Origin: Paramacrobiotus metropolitanus
Taxonomy: Eukaryota > Tardigrada > Eutardigrada > Parachela > Macrobiotidae
Assembly (NCBI RefSeq): GCF_019649055.1
Contig: NW_026570288.1
Span: forward strand, 124,001-188,000
DNA: 64,000 nucleotides
Reading direction: 5' to 3'
The notes under the pieces are model-generated. The model was not told where the DNA came from and did no database searches. It saw nothing but the letters and a program-made list of their open reading frames with translations. Both the position numbers and the translations under genes were made by a program. Positions 37,886-48,603 of the stretch are shown here, in pieces (within the stretch, counting starts at the first letter, position 1; each line of letters begins with the position of its first letter).

Positions 37886-39163
37886 ATGCGACAAACTGTA
37901 ACATTAACCTTAACCTTATGGCTAATTTGGAATGCCTGCGTCGGTAATACAAACACAAAATTGTAAAATTATAATATGCGTACTTTTAATGCAGTATTAT
38001 CTGGGCCTTTTTAGATTGTCAGACGACGACGTCGCGACCGCCGTACACTATACCGCAAGGATTAGGATGTGACCGTTGGAGCCATCTAATAGGTGATTCG
38101 TGCTTCTACTTTGGACAAGATCCCGGCTCTACCTCGGGTGAGCGTATTCGCTATAATTTCACCGAAGCGCGAAAATTTTGCCAGACAAAATTCTGGTATG
38201 GAGATTTGGCTTCCATTACGTCTTACGAAGAACAAAGCTCCATAAACGACATACTTCTTGGGTATGGCGCAGACTTTTGGATTGGTTTACGGTAAGTACT
38301 AGTATAACTTCCATGCGTTATTTACGGGTACTCAAAATCTCCGGTAAACTGACAGAGAAGTATGGAGTGCATATAATAACTGGATAGATGGAACGCCGGT
38401 GACCTACTCAAACTGGGGAGCTCCTGGGGTGCCTGCGCCCAGTCCTGCGAACCCCCGATGCATTGGAATCCGAGGAATGTTGGCCAATAATCACACTCGC
38501 GGCATGTGGTATCCCGATTACTGCAGTATTGAACGACCCGCTCTCTGCAAAGGTCCGGCTTTCCTAACCACAACCAGTGCGCCGCCGCCAACCTTTACAA
38601 CCACACGAACTACCTCCACAACCTCACGGCAAAGCAGCCCTTGGACGTTTGCTTCGACCACCCGGACTCCAGTGTCAACACGTCCGACCACGCCCAACTG
38701 GCCGTACACCGTGCCACCACCCACTACCAGACGGCCAGCAGACATTACAACAACTCGCCCAACAGTACCGCCCACCGAAATTTCCTTTGAGGTTCCGTCG
38801 TACCTGCTGAAAACGTTAAACGTTACTTGCCGGTTGGGACGAGTGACCCTGCCCGAAGAGGATCTGGATCTGGTGGACTCGCTGACGACGGTGTTTGACG
38901 GTGATAATACACTCAACTGTCGTGTGATCCTCCACGATCTGCATTCATGGATCGTGGCTAAGACTGGCGAAACCAGACAGAAACGGGCGTCGTTTTATGA
39001 ACCGATTAAAGTCGAATGCACCCGGGGAAATTTAACCGTATCCAACGTCGACCCGGGGACATCAGAATCCACGGGGTTGGTCTTCCGCACCGGCGGATCC
39101 AACAGATGTATGGAGACGTACAGAGAGTTTTTGAGCTATGTTACCGGCTTTCGCCACTTTTGA
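37886..39163 (+). CDS. Secreted C-type lectin-like protein 1 with mucin-like linker, 3 exons, 380 aa
   Basis: Exons 37886-37943, 38015-38291 and 38356-39163 sum to 1143 nt in frame. Exon 1 is a signal peptide (MRQTVTLTLTLWLIWNACV). Exons 2 and 3 encode one C-type lectin-like domain: CDRW, SCFYFGQ, NFTEARKFCQTKF, GADFWIGLR, YNNWIDGTPVTYSNWG and the closing CSIERPALC. The calcium/sugar motifs EPN/QPD and WND are absent (MWYPDYC sits where WND would be), so classical carbohydrate binding is doubtful. A Thr/Pro-rich, probably O-glycosylated linker follows. The C-terminal module (VPSYLLKTLN, DLVDSLTTVFDGDNTLNCRV, KTGETRQKRASFYEPIKVEC, GGSNRCMETYREFL) is shared with the next gene and is otherwise unknown to me. 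An internal RQKR could be a furin-type cleavage site. Confidence 0.82.
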
Positions 39164-39352
39164 GTTGTTTAGCAATTTGTTTTTACCCGCTGACAACCGA
39201 AGCAACAATAATTGCAAATACCGTTGCACTGAAGTAGTTCCTCGAGACATATACGAGTTTTATTAGCGGCCATAAAATTGGCAGCTTTCATCCGTTGTAC
39301 TGTCGCAGAGCGAGTCACCGACACTTTGTCGACGAACACTGCGTCTAACGTC

Positions 39353-39992
39353 AAAAGCTCGCTCGTCACGACATTAAGTAAAACTATAAAAATAAAAAAA
39401 CCTGAGAATGCATAAGAAAACTAAAACTGTTCAGCCAAGTATTAGCTCAAATTGAGGACGTGACGGGCCGGCATCGTGTCATTCTACTTAAAGCCGGTCG
39501 ACAAAATGGTGGGTCACCGTCGCAACGCACAAACTCACACGATATGTTGCCCAATTCCCATCGCTCTGAATAAGGAAGAGCAAACGCATGTGTTCGCGCA
39601 TCAGTATACAGCATCACTTTGCTGGAGAAAAGACCACGAATCAGACATTACTGAACCACCTGTAGGTAATGGCCTGCAGGCTTTTTAGCACAGAGCGAGC
39701 TGAAAAGGCCTGCAAATAATCAGGTTTGGCCAATAACGTACGGTGGGTAGTCATCAAAAAGTATGCGCTATCAATGAACCCAAATACTACAACCCGCAAA
39801 CTGCATTACAGTAAGTAATACGTTGCGCTTTGTCTATGTTGCGATAACGCGTTAATACTGCACAATACTGCATGATATATTGATGATAATATATGGAATT
39901 TTCCCCTTTTGTCTACCGAATAATTAAAACAGAGCTGAGCGAGTTGCAACTGCCGACTGCAGATCAGGTTATCATGTCCACGTAGTTCCATC
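39353..39992 (+). repeat. Left arm of a 0.63-kb inverted repeat
   Basis: Nearly identical, in reverse orientation, to 43744-44367. The outer edges are AAAAGCTCGCTCGTCACG and the inner edges CATGTCCACGTAGTTCCATC. A 70-codon open frame (39476-39688) is identical in both arms, which shows the copies are recent rather than that it is a gene. Differences are small indels, for example around 39385 and 39745. A diverged partial copy of the middle of the arm lies at about 41698-41905 downstream of lectin gene 2, so the sequence was originally the 3' flank of the lectin unit. Confidence 0.88.
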
Positions 39993-40136
39993 TGCAGAAG
40001 TAAATACATGTGCTACTTTGCAGGTTCAATGTAGGTATATCAATATTCAGATTCCCGCTACGTTAGTCCGTGAACACAGTAGAATTCTTTATGGTATTTT
40101 GGTTATTTTGAAACGTTAGTTCGTTCTCTGGAAAAG

Positions 40137-41441
40137 ATGAAAACTCTGATTAAGGTTGTAGCTTTAGGGCTTATTTGGATGCGCGGCGCAGGTATCTACT
40201 AAATATTATTGAACAGCGCCGGTACAGCTTTGGTACAATGGATATTACTCATTGTAGAATGTGACATCAGATCGGCATCGAAAATAGACATTCCACATCC
40301 AGATGGATGTGATCCTTGGGGAGTACGGTTTAATAGTTCATGCTTCTACTTTGGGGACAACCCGAGCGACGGATCCGAATGGGTTCCCCGTCCTTATCAC
40401 AATTTCGATAATGCACGACAATTTTGCCAGACAAAATTCACCAACGCCGATCTAGCCACCATCGGCAGCATGCAGGAGCAGCAACTGATGTCGAACGTAA
40501 TTTCGCGCATTGGTGCAGAATTCTGGATTGGTTTGAGGTATGTATAGCGCAAAACGGCAAACGGTGCTGGTACCGTTTTGCTAATATCCGGTACCATCTG
40601 AGCGTGGAAAGGATTAGCCGCGAATAATTATTATTATTAACACTTATTCAACTGTAGCTTTACATATGCATGGATACATACATATTTCCGTGCACTTGTA
40701 CAGCATTCCACCTTCCACAGGGAAAACAGTGATCCATGGACTGCCTTCAACTACTGGGTAGACGGCAGCCGAGTAAAGGTTAGTAATTGGGGATATGGAC
40801 AGCCAGCCATTTCTCCATCTGTTGTAAACAGCTGTGTGGGTTTGCGAGGATCATATGGTAAAGAGCATTTACCCGGCGACTGGTTCGTGGATAATTGTAG
40901 CGTACGGAGATATGCCCTGTGCAGAGCTCCAGTTTCTGACCGGGTCACCACCACAAGCCGCCCACAACCTACGTACACTACTCCTCAACCTCCTACTACG
41001 GATCCAGCGTATATAGATACAACCAGCACATGGCCTTCCGCAGGCCCGGTGTCGCCGGTTGATGTTCCATCCTATCTGCTTGAACCGTTGAACATTTCTC
41101 GCAGTCTTGGACGAATGCAGTTTCCCGAAGGTGATCTGGATCTGATGGACTCGCTGACGACGGTGTTTGACGGTGACAACACCCTTGACTGCCGTGTGAT
41201 ACTGCACGATCAGCATTCGTGGATCTTGGCTAAAGCCGGCGAAGCCAGACAGAAGCGTTCATCGTATTACGAACCGATTACAGTGCAGTGTACATGTACG
41301 CGGGGGAATTTAACTGTTTCCAGCCTGGATCCCGGGAACTCGGAATCCATTGGTTTGGTTTTCCGCAGCGGTGGATCCAAGAAATGCATGGAGACATATA
41401 GAGAGTTTTTGACCTATTTGAATGGATTTTACAAAGTATAA
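40137..41441 (+). CDS. Secreted C-type lectin-like protein 2 (paralogue), 3 exons, 351 aa
   Basis: Exons 40137-40191, 40258-40537 and 40721-41441 sum to 1056 nt. Intron phases match those of lectin gene 1 (phases 1 and 2), and exons 1+2 total 335 nt in both, so this is a tandem duplicate. Exon 1 is a signal peptide (MKTLIKVVALGLIWMRGA). The lectin-like domain reads SCFYFGDN, NFDNARQFCQTKF, GAEFWIGLR, FNYWVDGSRVKVSNWG, CVGLRG and CSVRRYALC, again without EPN/QPD or WND. The Thr/Pro linker is shorter than in gene 1. The shared C-terminal module follows (VPSYLLEPLN, DLMDSLTTVFDGDNTLDCRV, RQKRSSYYEPITVQC, GGSKKCMETYREFL). It is likely an extracellular recognition or mucus/cuticle-associated protein; ligand unknown. 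Confidence 0.82.
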
Positions 41442-41697
41442 GTTATGTTGTTGATTTGACGGTGTTTGGCAGTGCGCGTGAGCCAACATGCAGAAGATCT
41501 CTATCAACGAAAATGGTTATTCTGAAGCCAGTTTGCGATAACTGTTGACTCTGCATTGTTTAATTTTGCTTGCAACGTACAGATTTTTTATTGGACTGGC
41601 TAGCGGCTATCGTTCGTAATGTAGTGGAACTTTCTACCAGCTGAGCTCTAACCGGTGCTGCGAATTCCAGTCGTTACTTCCAGTCGTTTCCAGTCGT

Positions 41698-41905
41698 GAC
41701 GGGCCGACATCGTGTCGTTCGACTTAGTGCTGGTCGACAAATGGAGGGTCACCGTCGCACAGCACAACTTCACACGATATGTTGCCCGATTCTCATCGCT
41801 CTGGAATTAGGAAGTGCAAACGCATGCGTTCGTGCACCAGTATACAGAGTCACTTTATATACTGGATAAATGACCACGAATCAGACATTATTGAGCCACC
41901 TGTAC
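41698..41905 (+). repeat. Diverged third copy of the inverted-repeat sequence
   Basis: GTGACGGGCCGACATCGTGT and ACACGATATGTTGCCCGATT match, with substitutions, the sequence at 39461 onward. It stands in the same place relative to lectin gene 2 as the left arm stands to gene 1. It marks the older tandem duplication of the whole lectin unit. Confidence 0.75.
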
Positions 41906-42570
41906 GTAATTATGCGTCGCGGAAATGGGAATCAATATGCAACGACTTACAAAGTAGCAGATGTATTAAACTTTCTGTTAATTATTTCCGTACGCCACCG
42001 TATTTCTGCAATATTCTTATGTATCCCGCATGTATTTCACTATAAAGAAGCCTAAGGGCCAAGGGAATTGAAGGGAAGCCTAACAGGATACATCGAAGGT
42101 GCAAAAATTAAGAATACAGCTCGTACTGTGCGAAGATTATACCCATATAAAGAAAAAATCAATGGTGCATTCAATTTAATCGCAGCGGCATAATTCTTCC
42201 CGCCACATTAAATTTCCTGTTAATTTCTTCAGAAGTGCAATTCAAGTACACTGCCAGTACACTGGAATTAAGCAGTTGTGCAAGAATGCATGGGTGTTTA
42301 TAGCGCTGCAAAGTGCATACTGAAGTACGTCTAATATTGTATTCCTTCTTGTATTTCAATTGTCCTTAAGAAAATCATTGTTTCTAGTTCGTTAGCGATA
42401 TTGACTGGATGATTATGATGAATACTTGATGTGCATTCGATTCTGTGGTTGTTGATTGCGGGCTGAGGGGCTACTTCCGGTTGCTGCCTTGCCGCGGCTC
42501 GTACTGAACCAGTGTAACGGTATATGCGGTTGGCGTTGTTCGTAGATGGTTGCCTGATGACGAGCAGCTG

Positions 42571-43160
42571 GCGTGATATTACTGCTGTTGCCCTTAAACA
42601 ACGCGACCAGCAACCAGTGCACGCACTACGTACCGGCTGGACCGCTATTCGGAGCCCAACCTGGCGTGCTGCTCGTGGTTCGCCGGGAACGCCTGCTGCA
42701 AGCGCACGGAGGTGACCAGCGTCTTCGCCGACATGTTCCAATTATTCGGCGCCACGTAGGACTGTCTGAACCGCATCAGCTACCTTATGTGCTACTTCTG
42801 CAGTCCCGACCAGTACATCTGGACCCTGGTTACGCGAGTGTGTATGCGACTCCTCCGTACTGCTCAGTTAACTGAACCGCAAGTAACCACCGGTGTTGTG
42901 TTGTACGTTTTAGGAACAAGAAGGCCAGCATCTGCCGGTCGTTCTGCGAGTCCATCTACGAGTCGAGCGCCGACGACAGCTTCAAGTCCGAGGGCGAGAC
43001 GCAGACGCTCTTGCTGAAGGATCCCTTCGCCCAGAAGGGCGAGCGTGAACACCGACGACGGCGGCTTCGGTCGCAACAACTTATTCGACGTCGTCGAGGG
43101 CGATAAGGACGGCTACCGCTTCGACTCCACGTCCTTCAGCCAAGCCCACGCCCAGTGAGC
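42571..43160 (+). pseudogene. Folate-receptor-like cysteine-rich pseudogene
   Basis: Scattered across frames are hallmark pieces of a folate-receptor-like cysteine-rich domain: ATSNQCTHYV, YSEPNLACCSWFAGNACC, DCLNRISYLMCYFCSPDQ, ICRSFCESIYESSADDSF and KDPFAQKG. The first piece is in a different frame from the second, a TAG interrupts between FQLFGAT and DCLN, and a further frameshift follows KDPFAQKG, where the acidic tail (GFGRNNLFDVVEGDKDGYRF) continues in another frame. An intron seems to separate PDQYIW from the piece starting NKKASIC (acceptor TTTTAG near 42912). At least three lesions make it non-functional. Family members bind folate or other small ligands at the cell surface or in secretions. 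It is GC-richer than its flanks. Confidence 0.65.
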
Positions 43161-43356
43161 ACCTTCGCCACCCTCCTACCGACCGCGCTCGGCGTCCTTC
43201 TTCTCTTCCGCTCATGACTATCATTCGCGCTTCATTCGACCAAGGCAACAACAATTAGTAATTGCTAATCTGCATCCAGTTAAATTAACAAAATGTGTGA
43301 TAAAAACAGACTGTCATGTACCGGGTAAAGTTAACGTGAATTAAACAGCAGCAAAT

Positions 43357-43456
43357 TACAGTGGACTTCATAAATGTGGTTACACATATGACATAGCCAC
43401 CCGTATGCATAGCGCTATCGGCTTTAAGTGTAACCACATTTATGAAGTCCATTGTA
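43357..43456. mobile_element. Tc1/mariner-like MITE, about 96 bp with TA flanks
   Basis: CAGTGGACTTCATAAATGTG starts at 43359 and its near-exact reverse complement (CACATTTATGAAGTCCATTG) ends at 43454, with one mismatch. Both ends are flanked by TA, the target duplication of Tc1/mariner elements. The interior is too short to encode anything. Confidence 0.7.
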
Positions 43457-43743
43457 ACAGGTCGGGCTAAAGGCTAAAAAACACAACAAACATCCAGACA
43501 AGAGGTAGAGCAATCAATTACAAAAACTTAAGGCAGACAAATCATGGCACGCAGACCGCGCAATGAATAGTGTCGTGTTTCTGTCCGCGGAATTCCTCGT
43601 GCGAGATGTATCCATCCTGCCACGAAACGGTCGTACAGAACCATCGATTGTTTCCAAACCTCCCTGGATTCCATCAAGTGGAAAGATCTTAAGTGGACTA
43701 AACGTTTCTGCATACTGAACTACGGAACTACGTGAACTGAACT

Positions 43744-44367
43744 GATGGAACTACGTGGACATGATAAACTGATCTGCAGTCGGCAGTTGCAACTCGCTCA
43801 GCTCTGTTTTAATTATTCGGTAGACAAAAGGGGAAAATTCCATATTATCATCAATATATCATGCAGTATTGTGCAGTATTAACGCGTTATCGCAACATAG
43901 ACAAAGAACTATTACTACAATGCAGTTTGCGGGTTGTAGTATTTGGGTTCATTGATAGCGCATACTTTTTGATGACCGTACGTTATTGGCCAAACCTGAT
44001 TTATTTGGAGGCCTTTTCAGCTCGCCTCTGTGCTAAAAAGCCTGCAGGCCATTACCTACAGGTGGTTCAGTAATGTCTGATTCGTGGTCTTTTCTCCAGC
44101 AAAGTGATGCTGTATACTGATGCGCGAACACATGCGTTTGCTCTTCCTTATTCAGAGCGATGGGAATTGGGCAACATATCGTGTGAGTTTGTGCGTTGCG
44201 ACGGTGACCCACCATTTTGTCGACCGGCTTTAAGTAGAATGACACGATGCCGGCCCGTCACGTCCTCAATTTGAGCTAATACTTGGCTGAACAGTTTTAG
44301 TTTTCTTATGCATTCTCAGGTTTTCTTATTTTATAGTTTTACTTAATGTCGTGACGAGCGAGCTTTT
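43744..44367 (-). repeat. Right arm of the 0.63-kb inverted repeat
   Basis: Reverse-complement copy of 39353-39992, slightly shorter because of small indels. It lies just upstream of the transposase gene and closes the segment holding lectin gene 2, the folate-receptor-like pseudogene and a mariner-type MITE. High identity over the full arm indicates a recent inverted duplication, an inversion, or gene conversion. Confidence 0.88.
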
Positions 44368-44974
44368 TTCTTTTTGAGATATCACTATAAAAAAGGCTAC
44401 TTAATTAGCTTTTTAATGAATACTAGCACTTGTAGAACGATTCAGAGGAAAGTGCGCAGCGAATTCCCAAAGTTGTCATAAATATACGCATGCTATAAAC
44501 AATTACCTCCCGTTAAGAGCTTTTACTACGAAGGATTGATCGCTGTGCATCCTTAATTGCGCGAAGTGTCTCCGGGCAACGGTTTTTCTTGGAAATGTAA
44601 TTCGTTAATGGAAGTCCTAATTAATGGAATTTTAATTTGTTAAGGGATTATTTAACCGTAAATTGAACTAGTATAGGTTGTTTTTTTTTACCTTTCCTGA
44701 AATATTTATGGCCCCCCGGGGGGTCGGGGGCGTCTTCACTATAGTTAAGCGTAGTTTGAAATTTCGCTTTAAATCAATGGTAAACTAATTCTTGTCAATA
44801 AATTTCATATGTGCACTGGAGGCTGCTATCGCTTTTCCAGCAAATGAAAGTGTTGCCATGAAACAATAATAAAGGTCAGTCGGATATCACGAAATTATTG
44901 ACAGATTGATGTAGCATAAGTTCAGTTTATTGATGTCAACAATAATCAAAGCTACATTCAGCAAAAGATGAAAA
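44368..44974. other. Region upstream of the transposase gene; GC palindrome
   Basis: Contains a perfect CCCCCCGGGGGG palindrome at about 44711-44722 followed by TCGGGGGCG, which is striking in otherwise AT-rich sequence. If the transposase belongs to an intact element, its left terminal inverted repeat should lie here. I could not match any stretch to a candidate right end. Confidence 0.35.
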
Positions 44975-47525
44975 ATGTTGAAAGTCGGCGACACTTTTGA
45001 CGATTACGAAAGCGCTATAAATTCTTTAAAAGAGTACGAAAAAGCGACTTTCCAGTTATTCGTAAAAAGTCGAAGTTTTGAAAGGCTTTCAATAAATCAT
45101 CCGTGTTACAATGACTTAAAATTTAGCTCGATAAAGTTTGTATGTAAACATCATGGGAAATGGCGCAGTCATCGGAAAGACTATGCAGTTGAATGCAGGA
45201 AGGTTCAAACAACGGTAAAACTTGACTGTCCGGCATTTGTCAAGTTCAAGCTAATCAAGAATGTCGTCCACGCAGTAACCGTTGCTGGGGCATCGGATCA
45301 CAATCATGCAGTCGAAGAATCTGTGTGGAATTTTTATCCGGAAAACAGAAAACTGGCGGACGAAGAGAAAAAAGTGATAGATGGTCTTCTCAACTGTGGT
45401 GTCCAACGGGCGACTGTTTGCAAAAAAATAAATGAACAGTGTTGGAAGTCTGGTGTAAATGGCCAGTTGAGAACTAAAGATATTCATAATTATGCTGCAG
45501 TAACGCAAAGGAAAGTCAAAGGTAACAAACCGGAAGGGCAAATACTGGAAGAATATCTCCAAAAAGTTGTGGAAGAGAATCCCCATACCGACATCTTCAC
45601 AGTTACTCATCAAACAAATTCCACTGACCGGACTTTGGACATTCTGTACATTCAAACTGGTGAAATGAAGATTTTCTGCAAGCACGGTCAAGCTCTTTTC
45701 ATGGATAGCACCTACCGGCTCAATTGTGAGCATTTTTGTTTGTATTGGTAAGTCCCCTTCCACTTTGTAGTTGCACATACCAAAATACCATTGCCTTAAT
45801 TTGGAAATGTAGTACAGAGTGTACAGAGTTCGGGCACAATTTTGTAACTATTTCTGTAAACATAAAAAGTGGAAGTACTGTATGTGACCGTGTATGTGAC
45901 AGACCCAACATACCAGGTTCAGACTTTTCTCAAAAACTAATAATGGCAATGCAACTGGGTATTTACTCTTCTGGGTATTTACCTAAATGATAGAAACACG
46001 TAAAGTGTGCAGTAGTGTGAATTACAGGAACGGCGGCAATAGTAGAAGATTTCATTTTTATTTCAAACCATTGTATATAACTTTCGATTTTCTATTTCTA
46101 AGTTTGGCTACCCTTGTATGTTTCAGTATACTGGTGGAAGACGAAAACGGTTTCGGGCAACCTGTAGCGATGGCATTTCTACGCGATGAAAAGAAAAACA
46201 CGTTGGAAAGGCTGTTCGAAATATTCAAGGAAAGAAATAATGACAGTGTCGAGGGTATTCAATGTATCTTTGTGGATAAAGACTTTGCACAAATTGCCGC
46301 GCTGGAAAAATCGTTTCCTGCATCGCCTGTATTATTGTGTGCTTTTCACACCATGAAAGCTTGGAAGACAAAAATAGCAACGCAAAAACTGTCACAGACC
46401 GAGAAACAGGAGCTACTCGCTCAATTTAAGCGTGTGCTGCATGCCGACAGCATGAACCGGTTGGAGGAAGAAGAGCGCAAATTGGAGATACTCCTGCCAG
46501 ACGCAATGGCAGAATATTACTCAAAACACTGGAAGTCTAGGATAAACATGTGGGCATTTGCTTATCAAAAAAGTATTTTGGCTTTTGGTAACCGTACAAC
46601 AAATCGTATCGAACGCTTTTTCCTCATGGTTAAGTCAGCGTTTCGGAATACCGGAAGATCGGTGTGGACGCGCTACCATTTAAAAGATTGTGTGGAGATT
46701 ATTCTACGAGTAGTCTCGCATAAACTTGAAATTGCCAAGTACGAAGGATATGTGAACAAGGGAAAGGCCCTTGTGTTGCATGGTTTTCCTTCGATTCAGT
46801 ATGCCGAAAGCGTTGGGCGTTCGCTTACAAAAATTGCAGCCCTTATCGTGCAAAAGCAATTCATGCTAATGGGAGCCGAGACGTACGAAGTCTTGCCGAG
46901 TACTGCCGATGAGTGGAGTGTTACAAACACTACCAGGATAGAGCATCGTACATACGATCTAATACGAATGGACGAAAGGTATACGTGCTCGTGTTATACA
47001 AACTGCTCATTTGGTTTGCCTTGCCGCCATATTCTTTATTTACGAAAGAGCAATGGTGAGGACATATTTTCATTGAATGACGTTATAACTAAATGGCATC
47101 GCGGAAGTAATGCTTCTGAACTGGAACGTATCCCCGAAAAATTTCTTGACGCGGCGCTGGAAGGTGTGCCAGATGAGGTTCTGGAATGCGAGCGCACGGA
47201 AATTTCCAATCAAAACTTTCCGACAATTGGCAAGCGGTTCAGTGCAGCAAAGGATATATGCAACAGAATTGCTTCGATGGCTGCTAATTTTGGTGGTAAC
47301 CAGTTTAAGGAAGTACTTACCGTTTTAACTTCAGTAGAAGAATCGCTGACAAGCGGCTGCATACCTACTGTAAGAGGAAGTGACACCTCCAGTAAGTCTC
47401 CGCTGGCCTGTCCGTTGTTAGCGACTGGGGAATTAGTGCTTCGATCGAGCAACACTTCTAAACCAAAAGGTCGGCCAAATGAGGGAGGTCGGTTTAAAAA
47501 ATTTAACAAAAAGAACTTAAAGTGA
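44975..47525 (+). CDS. MULE-family transposase-like protein (FAR1/WRKY-like zinc finger, DDE core, SWIM finger), 2 exons, 723 aa
   Basis: Exon 1 (44975-45747, GTAAGT donor) joins exon 2 (46127-47525, TTTCAG acceptor) in frame (2172 nt). The N-terminus has a FAR1/WRKY-GCM1-like zinc finger: VCKHHGKWRSH, DCPAFVKF and the HNH of DHNHAV. The MULE catalytic core follows: Asp in ALFMDSTYRLN, Asp in FVDKDFAQIAAL, the CAFHTMKAW motif, and Glu in TTNRIERFFLMVK. A SWIM zinc finger closes the core (CSCYTNCSFGLPCRH). The architecture matches Mutator-like transposases and their domesticated ZSWIM1/3 relatives. The frame is intact with all expected acidic residues, so it is either an active element or a domesticated gene. 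I could not find terminal inverted repeats. Upstream is the right arm of an inverted repeat; downstream is a primase gene on the same strand. Confidence 0.82.
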
Positions 47526-48603
47526 CTGCAAAAAATTGTGAGTACTGCAATGTCGAGTAGATTGGATTCTGAATATTGTAATTTTCCCGTACTCTGGATA
47601 TTCCGAAGCTAAATTAACAATAAAACTACGTCAATTTTGCGCAAAAAAAGATTTGTTTATGTCGGCGCTGTTTGTTTACTGGAATGATAGTCGCTCAAAG
47701 TGGCCACCGTTAATTAAGAATTTTACGAAACGATTTTTTTCCGGTTGTTTTCTGTACTTAGTTCAGAATAACGAACTCTATACGAAATACGGGGAATTTT
47801 TAATGCTGGTACGTATGCATAGTACTTAGTGTGTACTAGTACGTAGTAAACAACATAAGCATTAATCAACATCACTTAAAGGAGGTTACAGTAAAAGTAT
47901 TTCATCAGTTCTTATGTTAATTTGTATTGCATTGCTTTTTTAAATCTAAACATGTGAAAGCTGTCCTTAAGGTTCCAGACTGCATTCACAAAAAAGGTGA
48001 CAAAAGTTTTCTGAGAACGGATTCGGAATTAGTGAGTCCGATTTACCTAATAAAAATAGTTTAAAAGCGAAAAGTTGATTCCCCCTTGCTTGAATACGAC
48101 TGCCCGTGCTTGGAACGGCGGGTCCATTTTACTTTACCACGTCTCGCTTTTTTAAAAGTTGACAAAGTTCTTAACTAATTACAAAACCTATTTTTTAAAA
48201 GTTGACAACGCTAGTATTTCACTTATGTTTAAAAAGCCAGTAAAACAAAAAAGGGAAAGAAAAACTCATTGGCGACGCGGGAAACGGAGTGTCTCATTAC
48301 TCGGAATATTGCCTTGTTACTCAACATATTGTCCCACTTTTCTGCCTTTGCGAGTAGTAATCGTAAGTTGGTATGTAAAATAAAAATTGGAGAACACAGT
48401 AATGTGGAAGAAAATAAAACATAGAAAACAGAATAAAAAAAAGGTATGAGAGTTGTCACACGAACGAAGAAGGGGCTACCCGAAGAAAATAAATGTAGCC
48501 CAAATCTAACGCAGTCAAAGTAATCAACCAAGTAACTGTTTTGCTGCGTATGAAAGTGTGTAATTAATATTACTTACAATACTGCACGATATAATGAGAA
48601 AAA
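47526..48603. other. Gap between transposase and PrimPol genes
   Basis: AT-rich, with a repeated TTTTTTAAAAGTTGACAA word at about 48150 and 48193. No ORF with protein character. It must hold the promoter of the PrimPol gene if that gene is expressed. Confidence 0.4.

Noticed and set aside
39476-39688. 70-aa ORF present in two copies as a conserved small gene
   Set aside because: It is identical because the two inverted-repeat arms are near-identical as DNA; the diverged third copy does not preserve the frame.
44033-44245. Inverted-repeat arms as terminal inverted repeats of the MULE element
   Set aside because: Both arms lie to the left of the transposase gene and the pair encloses the lectin gene, not the transposase.
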